Assembly (NCBI GenBank): GCA_937875605.1
Contig: CALLXZ010000087.1
Span: 1-5,917, forward strand
Direction of reading: 5' to 3'
DNA from: an uncultured Moheibacter sp.
GTDB taxonomy: Bacteria; Bacteroidota; Bacteroidia; Flavobacteriales; Weeksellaceae
DNA: 5,917 nt
Within the stretch, counting starts at the first letter, position 1. Each line of letters starts with the position of its first letter. The position numbers and the translations under genes were made by a program. Of this stretch, positions 1-5,600 are shown piece by piece. Under the pieces are notes generated by a model. That model made no database searches. It was not told where the DNA came from and saw only the letters and a program-made list of their open reading frames with translations.

Positions 1-2715
1 GATGTTCTCCTTCCAAAATTTGGTATTCCTCCGGAATTCAAAAATCCGGAAGATGAATTTGACAATGGCACGCGCGGAGAAATGGCTTATTTACGTCACA
101 TTACCTATAAAGGAGCCGACAAACGTTATCAGGAAATCACACCGGAAATCAAAGAACGTTTGGATTTCGAATTGGATACAATTGAGCGAACCGGATATCC
201 GGGTTATTTTCTTATCGTTCAGGATTTTACGTCGCAAGCAAGAAGTATGGGTGTTTCGGTGGGTCCGGGTAGAGGTTCCGCTGCCGGTTCCGCAGTGGCT
301 TATTGCATAGGAATTACCAACGTAGATCCTATTGCATACAATCTCCTTTTTGAGCGTTTCCTAAATCCCGACAGGGTTTCCTTGCCGGATATCGATATCG
401 ATTTTGATGACCGCGGACGTGATAAAATCATTCAATGGGTGGTCGATAAATACGGAAAAAGTCAGGTGGCTCAAATCATTACATACGGTACGATGGCCGG
501 AAAATCTGCGATTAGGGACACCGGTCGTGTGCTGGATTTGCCTTTGCCGGACACTGATCGAATTGCAAAAAAAACACACATCAAATTGAACAAATTGTTC
601 AAGATGGATGAAAAAGCATTGAAATCAACATTTGGTCCGGATGAATTCAATGATTCGATGGAATTGAAAAGAATTGTGGAACAAGATACGCTGGAGGGAA
701 AAACTCTTCAACAAGCGTCTGTTATAGAGGGTTCTTTGCGAAATACGGGAATTCATGCGTGTGGTGTGATCATTACGCCAAAAGATATCCGAGAATTAGT
801 GCCGGTTGCGGTAGCAAAAGACGCAGAATTATTGGTTACCCAATTTGATAATTCGGTGGTGGAAAGTGCTGGGTTATTGAAAATGGACTTTTTAGGACTG
901 CGAACTTTAACCATCATCAACGATGCCATTGATTTAATTGAAAAAAATCATGGAATACGGATTGATCCAGATGAAATTCCTTTGGACGATGCTAAAACCT
1001 ACGAACTTTTCCAACGCGCCGAAACCATTGCGATTTTCCAATATGAATCGCCCGGAATGCAAAAACACATGAAAGCGTTAAAGCCCGATAAATTTGATGA
1101 TTTAATTGCGATGAATGCACTTTATCGTCCGGGTCCTTTGCAATACATCCCCAATTTCATCAACCGAAAACATGGAATTGAAGAAATCGTTTATGACCTT
1201 CCTGAAATGGAAGAACATCTGGCGGAAACTTATGGAATTACGGTTTATCAGGAGCAAGTAATGCTTTTGTCACAAAAATTAGCCAATTTCACAAAGGGTG
1301 AAGCCGACGTTTTGCGAAAAGCAATGGGGAAAAAACAGCGTGACGTTTTGGATAAAATGAAGCCTAAATTTTTGGAAGGCGGAGAAGCCAACAACCATCC
1401 GCAGAAAGTTTTGGAAAAAATATGGAATGACTGGGAAGCCTTTGCTGAATACGCATTCAACAAATCGCATTCAACTTGTTATGCATTAATTGGTTATCAC
1501 ACCGGTTATTTAAAAGCGCATTATCCGGCTGAGTTTATGGCAGCGGTTTTGAGCAATAATATGAGCAACATTAAATCGGTAACTTTCTTTATGGAAGAAT
1601 GTAAATCCATGGGAATTCCTGTTTTAGGACCGGATGTAAACGAAAGTTCTTATTCGTTTTCTGTCAATCAGGAAGGTGCCGTTCGTTTTGGGATGGGTGC
1701 TGTAAAAGGAGTCGGAAGTGCAGCCGTAGAATCGATTTTGAGTGAAAGGGAAGAAAATGGAAAGTTTGAAACCATTTTTGATTTTGTACAACGAATTGAT
1801 TTAAGACAAGCCAATAAGCGAACTCTTGAAAATTTAGCTTTGGCGGGCGGTTTTGATGGATTTGAAGTGCACAGAGCACAGTTTTTTTATGAAGAAGACG
1901 GTTCAACCAATTTGGAGAAACTGATTCGTTATGGCGCTTCTTTTCAAGAATCCAAAAACAGCGCACAAGCTTCTTTATTTGGAGATATGGCAGGTGAAAT
2001 TGAAATCATAAAACCGCATCTTCAGAATTGCCAGCCGTGGAATTCGATTCAGAAATTAAATAGGGAAAAAGAAGTAGTTGGAATTTATATTTCTTCGCAT
2101 CCGCTCGATGATTATTTAGATGAATTTAATTTTTACCAGAACACGAAATTAAAGCAAATCAAAGAAAATCAGGATAAATTAATCGGCCGTGAGCTTTCAG
2201 TGGCGGGAATTATCACCGATGCCCAGCATAAAGTTTCGAATAAAGACGGAAGAGAATTTGGGGTTTTTACGTTGGAAGATTATGATGATTCCTACGAATT
2301 TATGTTGTTTGGAGAAGATTATCTGAAACACAAACATTTTTTGCAAACCAATATGATGATCGGCGCAAAATTGTCCATCACCGAACGAATTTTTAAAGAC
2401 AAAGAAGGAAAACCAACGGGCAAAAGAGTCTATGTGAACATCAATAAAATGCAGTTGCTCAGTGAAATACTGGAAGCGATTACTAAAAAAATTGTAGTGA
2501 CGGTCAACGTTTCAGACCTGACGCAGGAAATGTACGATTCGCTCAAAACCATTTTTGACAAACACAAAGGCGATAAAAATGTTTTGTTTGTGATGAATGA
2601 TTTGGACAATAAAACCCAATTGAAATTGCCTGCCAATAAGTCAAAAGTAGAAATCAATAAGGAACTTTTAAATGAGCTCAGGGAAATTCCTAATTTGAAA
2701 ATAGGACTGAATTGA
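1..2715 (+). CDS. dnaE: DNA polymerase III subunit alpha, C-terminal 904 residues (5' end outside window)
   Basis: This is the replicative polymerase that synthesises DNA in the chromosomal replisome. The frame is open from position 1, so the ATG at 82 is internal and the N-terminal PHP domain lies upstream. Numbering residues from position 1, the palm shows GPGRGSAAGS (88-97), the acidic PDIDIDFD cluster (129-136) and MDFLGLRTL (295-303). Its Asp296 and the aspartates of the PDIDID cluster match the family's three catalytic aspartates. Finger and thumb signatures follow: YRPGPL (375-380), RKAMGKK (439-445) and FNKSHSTCYA (486-495). Next come a helix-hairpin-helix segment around KGVG (569-572), the beta-clamp-binding pentapeptide QASLF (656-660), an OB-fold around LSVAG to FMLFGEDYL (732-775), and a C-terminal domain ending in TGA. 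No frameshift or intein is visible. Bacteroidota DnaE is usually over 1,400 residues, so about 60% is present. Family identification is very secure. Confidence 0.98.
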   Translation, partial: DVLLPKFGIPPEFKNPEDEFDNGTRGEMAYLRHITYKGADKRYQEITPEIKERLDFELDTIERTGYPGYFLIVQDFTSQARSMGVSVGPGRGSAAGSAVAYCIGITNVDPIAYNLLFERFLNPDRVSLPDIDIDFDDRGRDKIIQWVVDKYGKSQVAQIITYGTMAGKSAIRDTGRVLDLPLPDTDRIAKKTHIKLNKLFKMDEKALKSTFGPDEFNDSMELKRIVEQDTLEGKTLQQASVIEGSLRNTGIHACGVIITPKDIRELVPVAVAKDAELLVTQFDNSVVESAGLLKMDFLGLRTLTIINDAIDLIEKNHGIRIDPDEIPLDDAKTYELFQRAETIAIFQYESPGMQKHMKALKPDKFDDLIAMNALYRPGPLQYIPNFINRKHGIEEIVYDLPEMEEHLAETYGITVYQEQVMLLSQKLANFTKGEADVLRKAMGKKQRDVLDKMKPKFLEGGEANNHPQKVLEKIWNDWEAFAEYAFNKSHSTCYALIGYHTGYLKAHYPAEFMAAVLSNNMSNIKSVTFFMEECKSMGIPVLGPDVNESSYSFSVNQEGAVRFGMGAVKGVGSAAVESILSEREENGKFETIFDFVQRIDLRQANKRTLENLALAGGFDGFEVHRAQFFYEEDGSTNLEKLIRYGASFQESKNSAQASLFGDMAGEIEIIKPHLQNCQPWNSIQKLNREKEVVGIYISSHPLDDYLDEFNFYQNTKLKQIKENQDKLIGRELSVAGIITDAQHKVSNKDGREFGVFTLEDYDDSYEFMLFGEDYLKHKHFLQTNMMIGAKLSITERIFKDKEGKPTGKRVYVNINKMQLLSEILEAITKKIVVTVNVSDLTQEMYDSLKTIFDKHKGDKNVLFVMNDLDNKTQLKLPANKSKVEINKELLNELREIPNLKIGLN

Positions 2716-2825
2716 GAGGTAGAGTAGAAGTGTTGGAGGTCGAATACGCTTCATATTAAACACTATACAGTCAAAAAAGTAATTCATCCTTTTATCGTAG
2801 CATTGATATTTCCTATGAAATTAAC

Positions 2826-2852
2826 AGTAACGTTAATTAAATTTACGTTACT
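2826..2852. promoter_or_regulatory. 27-bp near-perfect inverted repeat, candidate operator of trxA
   Basis: AGTAACGT (2826-2833) is the exact reverse complement of ACGTTACT (2845-2852). Continuing inward, 4 of the next 5 pairs also match (only 2834/2844 fails), so 12 of 13 arm positions pair around position 2839. The half-site centres are 19 bp apart, close to two helical turns, and the right arm overlaps the -7 promoter candidate. TAACGTTA (2828-2835) is itself a palindrome and recurs as TTACGTTA (2843-2850). The symmetry is seen directly. A role as a repressor or activator site is inference, since no regulator gene lies in the window. Confidence 0.45.
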
Positions 2853-2856
2853 TTTG
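2849..2856 (+). promoter_or_regulatory. Candidate -7 promoter element for trxA (TACTTTTG)
   Basis: TACTTTTG is an exact match to the Bacteroidota primary-sigma -7 consensus TAnnTTTG and lies 29 bp before the trxA ATG, which would give a leader of roughly 20-25 nt. No TTG is present where the -33 element would be expected (about 2823-2829), so the promoter may be weak or need an activator. The element overlaps the right arm of the 27-bp inverted repeat. Confidence 0.5.
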
Positions 2857-2885
2857 AATGTTTAATCAAAATAAATAACTGAAAA

Positions 2886-3206
2886 ATGGCACTTGAAGTA
2901 ACAGATTCATCGTTTGCAAAAGACGTTTTGGAAGCAGGAAAACCGGCAATGGTTGACTTTTGGGCAACTTGGTGCGGACCATGTCGTATGGTGGCTCCAA
3001 CGGTTGAAGAACTGGCAAAAGAATTTGACGGACAAGCCGTAGTGGCAAAAGTGGACGTGGATAATAATCAGCAAATTGCAGCGGAATACGGAATCCGTAA
3101 CATTCCTACTATCTTGTTTTTTAAAGACGGTCAGGTTGTGGATAAAGTAGTCGGCGTAGTTCCGAAAGCACAATTGGAGCAAAAATTAAAAGCGATTATG
3201 AATTAA
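2886..3206 (+). CDS. trxA: Thioredoxin
   Basis: This small cytoplasmic disulfide reductase is kept reduced by thioredoxin reductase and passes electrons to targets such as ribonucleotide reductase and peroxiredoxins. At 106 residues it has the usual length of a single thioredoxin fold, with no signal peptide or membrane segment. The active site is WCGPC (residues 29-33). Asp24 matches the buried acid that tunes the cysteine pKa, and IPT with cis-Pro74 faces the active site. The start is fixed: an in-frame TGA at 2880-2882 is separated from the ATG by one codon. The upstream sequence is A-rich without a Shine-Dalgarno motif. It follows dnaE by 170 bp on the same strand, has its own promoter candidate and inverted repeat, and ends 21 bp before a strong terminator. 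The family is certain; the choice of trxA among possible thioredoxin paralogues is probable. Confidence 0.97.
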   Translation: MALEVTDSSFAKDVLEAGKPAMVDFWATWCGPCRMVAPTVEELAKEFDGQAVVAKVDVDNNQQIAAEYGIRNIPTILFFKDGQVVDKVVGVVPKAQLEQKLKAIMN

Positions 3207-3227
3207 GAATTCATTCGATAAAAAGTT

Positions 3228-3265
3228 AAAATCCGTTGCACGAATCAAAGTGTAACGGATTTTTT
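3228..3265 (+). terminator. Rho-independent terminator of trxA
   Basis: A 13-bp stem pairs 3228-3240 (AAAATCCGTTGCA) with 3251-3263 (TGTAACGGATTTT), with one G-U pair. The loop is about 10 nt, and the T-run TTTTTT covers 3260-3265. It starts 21 bp after the trxA stop codon. The run of A at the left foot would also give a U-run on the opposite strand, so it may act in both directions. Confidence 0.88.
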
Positions 3266-3312
3266 ACATATCTAAAATAGAACGTGACAAGTTTTTCACA
3301 ATTTAATTCAAT

Positions 3313-3342
3313 AAAAAACCGCCCTTTTACAAGGACGGTTTT
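3313..3342 (-). terminator. Rho-independent terminator of rpsA
   Basis: A 12-bp stem pairs 3315-3326 with 3331-3342 around the loop TTAC (3327-3330). On the minus strand, 3335/3322 forms a G-U wobble and the stem is continuous, followed by six U (3318-3313). On the plus strand the same position is an A-C mismatch. The structure is therefore best formed in the rpsA transcript. It begins about 25 bp beyond the rpsA stop codon. Confidence 0.85.
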
Positions 3343-3359
3343 AATTTATAAATTAAAAC
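3338..3359. repeat. 22-bp perfect AT-rich palindrome next to the rpsA stop
   Basis: Positions 3338-3348 (GTTTTAATTTA) are the exact reverse complement of 3349-3359 (TAAATTAAAAC). It lies between the rpsA stop codon and its terminator and shares 3338-3342 with the terminator stem, so the two hairpins cannot both form fully in one transcript. It has almost no loop and is very AT-rich, so low base complexity may explain it. Confidence 0.5.
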
Positions 3360-3366
3360 TTCAGAA

Positions 3367-5178
3367 TTAGTTTCCTCCTTCTTCCATTTTCTTTTTCAAT
3401 TCTGCCAATCCGTCGATGTCTCCTAAAGTAGAAGTTTCGATGTTTTGGGTTTCAATTGCTTTTTTCGCTGCTTTTTCTTCCTCTTCACGGAAAGTTGCCG
3501 TGTGAGAAACCACTACGCGACGGAATTCTTTGTTGAACTCGATTACTACGAATTCCAAATCATCTCCTTTTTTCACGCGAGATCCGTCTTCTTTTTCCAA
3601 AGTTCGGGATGGAGCGAAAGCTTCTACGTCAGCATCTTCAAACTGAATAGTAGCACCTTTGTCAAATACATCAACTGCTTTTCCGGTGTGGCGTGTGCCT
3701 ACTCCGTATTTCGATTCGTATTTATCCCAAGGGTTTTCTGTCAATTGTTTGTGACCCAAGCTCAAACGACGAGAATCTACATCCAATTCCAAAACTACTA
3801 CGTCCAATACATCGTCCACATTTGTGAATTCAGATGGATGTTTGATTTTTTTGGTCCAAGAAAGATCAGAAATATAGATCAATCCGTCTACACCTTCTTC
3901 CAATTCTACAAACACACCGAAGTTCGTAAAGTTTCTTACTTTCCCTTTGTGTTCAGAACCGATAGGGTATTTAGTAGTGATATCTGTCCATGGATCTGGC
4001 GTCAATTGTTTGATACCCAAAGACATTTTTCTTTCGTCTCTGTCCAAAGTTAAGATTTGAGCTTCTACTTCGTCACCCACTTTTACGAAATCCTGAGCGG
4101 AACGTAAATGAGTTGACCAAGACATTTCAGAAACGTGGATAAGACCTTCTACACCTGGAGCAACTTCAACAAATGCACCGTAGTCAGCCAAAACAACTAC
4201 TTTTCCTTTTACTTTATCGCCAACTGCCAATGTTTGATCCAAAGCTTCCCAAGGGTGTTTTTCCAATTGTTTGATACCCAACTGGATTCTTGTTTTGTCT
4301 TCGTCGAAATCCAAGATAACCACATTGATTTTCTGACCGTCTTCCAAAATTTCGGAAGGGTGGTTGATTCTTGACCAAGAAAGATCGGTAATATGGATCA
4401 AACCGTCAACTCCACCTAAATCTACGAACACACCATAAGAAGTGATGTTTTTAACTTCCCCTTCTAATACTTGTCCTTTTTCAAGTTGAGCAACGATTTC
4501 TTTTTTCTGTTCTTCGATGTCTGCTTCGATCAACGCTTTGTGTGATACAACAACGTTTTTGAATTCCGGGTTAATTTTAACCACTTTGAATTCCATTGTT
4601 TTACCAACATATTGTTCGTAATCGCGGATTGGTTTCACATCGATTTGAGATCCTGGTAAGAAAGCTTCGATTCCGAAAACGTCTACGATCATACCACCCT
4701 TCGTACGAGCTTTGATGTATCCGTTTACGATTTCCTGGTTATCATGCGCTTTGTTTACAGCATCCCAAGCGTTCAATGTTCTCGCTTTTCTGTGCGAAAG
4801 AACTAATTGACCGTTTTTATCTTCACGTGTATCTACCATTACTTCCACTTCGTCACCTACGGCAAGATTTGGATTGTAACGGAATTCATTCAAGGAGATA
4901 ACACCTTCCGATTTGAAATTGATATCAACGATTGCTTCTTTGTCCGTCAAACGAACTACTTTTCCTTTGAAAACCGCATTTTCATCCAAATCGTCCAAAG
5001 TTTCATCGTACATCTTCTCTAATTGAGCTTTTTCTTTACGATCTTCTTCGTCCAATCCTGATTCAAAGGATTCCCAGTCAAAACTTTCAGGTGCAACGTT
5101 GGAATTTGATTGAGTAGAAGTAGTACCTAAGTCTAGTGCCTGTTCTTCAAACTCGGCTTGATTTGTCTCTTTAGACAT
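3367..5178 (-). CDS. rpsA: 30S ribosomal protein S1
   Basis: S1 is the RNA-binding protein of the small ribosomal subunit that captures and helps unfold mRNA at initiation. The 603-residue product has six S1 (OB-fold) domains at roughly 67-131, 148-215, 233-304, 319-391, 406-479 and 493-562. Domains 3-5 carry the clearest signatures, such as YGVFVDLGGVDGLIHITDLSW (248-268), and LGIKQL or LGHKQL closes domains 3, 4 and 5. An acidic N-terminal extension (1-66) precedes them. The charged C-terminal tail ends in LGDIDGLAELKKKMEE, as I recall from Flavobacteriia. It is a little longer than the 557-residue E. coli protein. An in-frame TAA (5184-5182) lies one codon upstream of the ATG, so this start is secure. 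No Shine-Dalgarno motif is present. The gene is convergent with trxA and looks monocistronic. It is intact, with no internal stop. Confidence 0.97.
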   Translation of the reverse strand: MSKETNQAEFEEQALDLGTTSTQSNSNVAPESFDWESFESGLDEEDRKEKAQLEKMYDETLDDLDENAVFKGKVVRLTDKEAIVDINFKSEGVISLNEFRYNPNLAVGDEVEVMVDTREDKNGQLVLSHRKARTLNAWDAVNKAHDNQEIVNGYIKARTKGGMIVDVFGIEAFLPGSQIDVKPIRDYEQYVGKTMEFKVVKINPEFKNVVVSHKALIEADIEEQKKEIVAQLEKGQVLEGEVKNITSYGVFVDLGGVDGLIHITDLSWSRINHPSEILEDGQKINVVILDFDEDKTRIQLGIKQLEKHPWEALDQTLAVGDKVKGKVVVLADYGAFVEVAPGVEGLIHVSEMSWSTHLRSAQDFVKVGDEVEAQILTLDRDERKMSLGIKQLTPDPWTDITTKYPIGSEHKGKVRNFTNFGVFVELEEGVDGLIYISDLSWTKKIKHPSEFTNVDDVLDVVVLELDVDSRRLSLGHKQLTENPWDKYESKYGVGTRHTGKAVDVFDKGATIQFEDADVEAFAPSRTLEKEDGSRVKKGDDLEFVVIEFNKEFRRVVVSHTATFREEEEKAAKKAIETQNIETSTLGDIDGLAELKKKMEEGGN

Positions 5179-5293
5179 AATTTAAAAATTTGTATCCCAA
5201 AAATCCTCATCGAAATAAAAGCGGAAATGAATTTTGAGAGTGGTTAAACCTTTGTTTTTCAACACTTTGTTTCTGAATCCACCAAAGTGGGTG
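5179..5293 (-). promoter_or_regulatory. rpsA 5' leader with mutually exclusive hairpins
   Basis: If transcription starts just below the -7 candidate at 5294-5301, the rpsA leader is about 110 nt and free of Shine-Dalgarno sequence. Its 5' end can fold as CCAC-TTTG-GTGG (minus strand, 5290-5279). The same bases can instead pair as a 7-bp stem, CACTTTG (5289-5283) with CAAAGTG (5269-5263). The two hairpins share 5283 and 5287-5289, so only one can form. S1 is autogenously controlled in E. coli. Whether this leader does the same is inference. Confidence 0.4.
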
Positions 5294-5301
5294 CAAATTT
5301 A
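5294..5301 (-). promoter_or_regulatory. Candidate -7 promoter element for rpsA (TAAATTTG)
   Basis: On the minus strand this reads TAAATTTG, an exact TAnnTTTG match, 116 bp upstream of the rpsA ATG. I found no TTG in the expected -33 range (complement of about 5319-5327), where the sequence is AT-only. It is the only exact match I found between rpsA and its neighbour on this strand. Confidence 0.5.
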
Positions 5302-5346
5302 CAAATATTTCTTGTATTAAATATATAATTGATTGAAAATATGAAT

Positions 5347-5359
5347 ACTTTGACAAAGT
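5347..5359. repeat. 13-bp palindrome ACTTTG-A-CAAAGT upstream of the rpsA promoter
   Basis: ACTTTG (5347-5352) and CAAAGT (5354-5359) are perfect inverted arms around one base. It lies about 45 bp upstream of the rpsA -7 candidate. The same hexamers occur at 5264-5269 and 5283-5288 inside the rpsA leader. It could be a protein-binding site, but function is inference. Confidence 0.35.
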
Positions 5360-5382
5360 TTAAATACACTTTTCCACATGCG

Positions 5383-5412
5383 AAACTCGGACTTCGAACT
5401 TCGAGTTTTTTT
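5383..5412 (+). terminator. Terminator-like hairpin in the divergent spacer
   Basis: AAACTCG (5383-5389) pairs with CGAGTTT (5402-5408). Two more inner pairs (5390/5401 as G-U, 5391/5400) give a 9-bp stem with an 8-nt loop, and a T-run of seven covers 5406-5412. It has terminator form on the + strand only; downstream on the minus strand there is no U-run. No + strand gene precedes it, so it may end a short non-coding or aborted transcript, form part of the adjacent repeat element, or sit in a long leader of the acetyltransferase gene. Confidence 0.5.
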
Positions 5413-5520
5413 GGCGTGACCCCACCACTCCGTTACACTTCGCGTTGCGGTCAGGCTCTCACCACTCGCTTTCCCGTGAAAAACGGGAAGAGCTCAGACA
5501 ATGGCTCCATCCTTCACGCA
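5413..5520 (+). repeat. Structured GC-richer element, probable Flavobacteriia dispersed intergenic repeat
   Basis: This stretch of about 108 bp is visibly GC-richer than the AT-rich flanks. GCGTGA near its start (5414-5419) is complementary to TCACGC near its end (5514-5519). Inside are CCG...CGG (5430-5432 with 5448-5450), a perfect 7-bp hairpin TTCCCGT/ACGGGAA (5471-5477 with 5483-5489, loop GAAAA), and GGCTC twice (5454-5458, 5503-5507). The order of GGCGTG, TCCGTTACACTTCGCG, GTCAGGCT, a variable central hairpin, then CCATCCTTCACGC resembles, from memory, short repeats scattered between genes in many Flavobacteriia genomes. The edges are estimates. It encodes no credible protein. A transposase-dependent REP-like element or a structured RNA are both possible. 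Confidence 0.6.
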
Positions 5521-5544
5521 AATCCCGATTCTTTTATAAAATCT

Positions 5545-5572
5545 TGTAAAAATCAATATTTATCATTTTACA
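5545..5572. repeat. Inverted repeat TGTAAAA-N14-TTTTACA upstream of the acetyltransferase gene
   Basis: TGTAAAA (5545-5551) and TTTTACA (5566-5572) are perfect 7-bp inverted arms whose centres are 21 bp apart, two helical turns. They end 28 bp before the ATG at 5601. The region around them has no exact TAnnTTTG; a TTG at 5544-5546 with TACATATT at 5569-5576 is only a weak promoter candidate. The arms are AT-rich, so chance is a real explanation. Confidence 0.3.
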
Positions 5573-5600
5573 TATTCCAAACAAAACTTAAATTTATCGT

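Noticed and set aside
82..84. ATG at 82 as the start of dnaE
   Set aside because: The frame stays open back to position 1 and the upstream codons (DVLLPKFGIPPEF...) read as normal alpha-subunit sequence, so the true start lies outside the window.
1664..1966. 100-codon open frame on the minus strand within dnaE
   Set aside because: It is antisense to conserved dnaE sequence, including the clamp-binding region, and shows no family motif.
2907..3182. 91-codon open frame on the minus strand within trxA
   Set aside because: It is antisense to an intact thioredoxin and is not plausible as a separate gene.
3283..3300. Weak GTGAC...TTTTTCAC inverted repeat between the two terminators
   Set aside because: Only three or four base pairs can form, below what random sequence commonly gives.
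3445..4053. 202-codon open frame on the + strand
   Set aside because: It lies wholly antisense to the secure rpsA gene. Its product is rich in Phe, Tyr and Cys with no recognisable family, as expected for the complement of acidic S1 codons.
3739..4285. Repeated DNA blocks inside rpsA, such as CAATTGTTTGATACCCAA at about 4003 and 4263
   Set aside because: These encode the LGIKQL segment that closes successive S1 domains, so protein domain duplication explains them.
5133..5210. 25-codon upstream frame overlapping the rpsA start (minus strand, MRIFGIQIFKLC...)
   Set aside because: It is short, out of frame with rpsA and has no supporting initiation signal. It could be a coupling frame, but nothing in the sequence favours that over chance.
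5350..5355. TTGACA resembling a sigma-70 -35 box
   Set aside because: No matching -10 box lies 16-18 bp downstream, the motif is part of the ACTTTG-A-CAAAGT palindrome, and this phylum uses a different promoter consensus.
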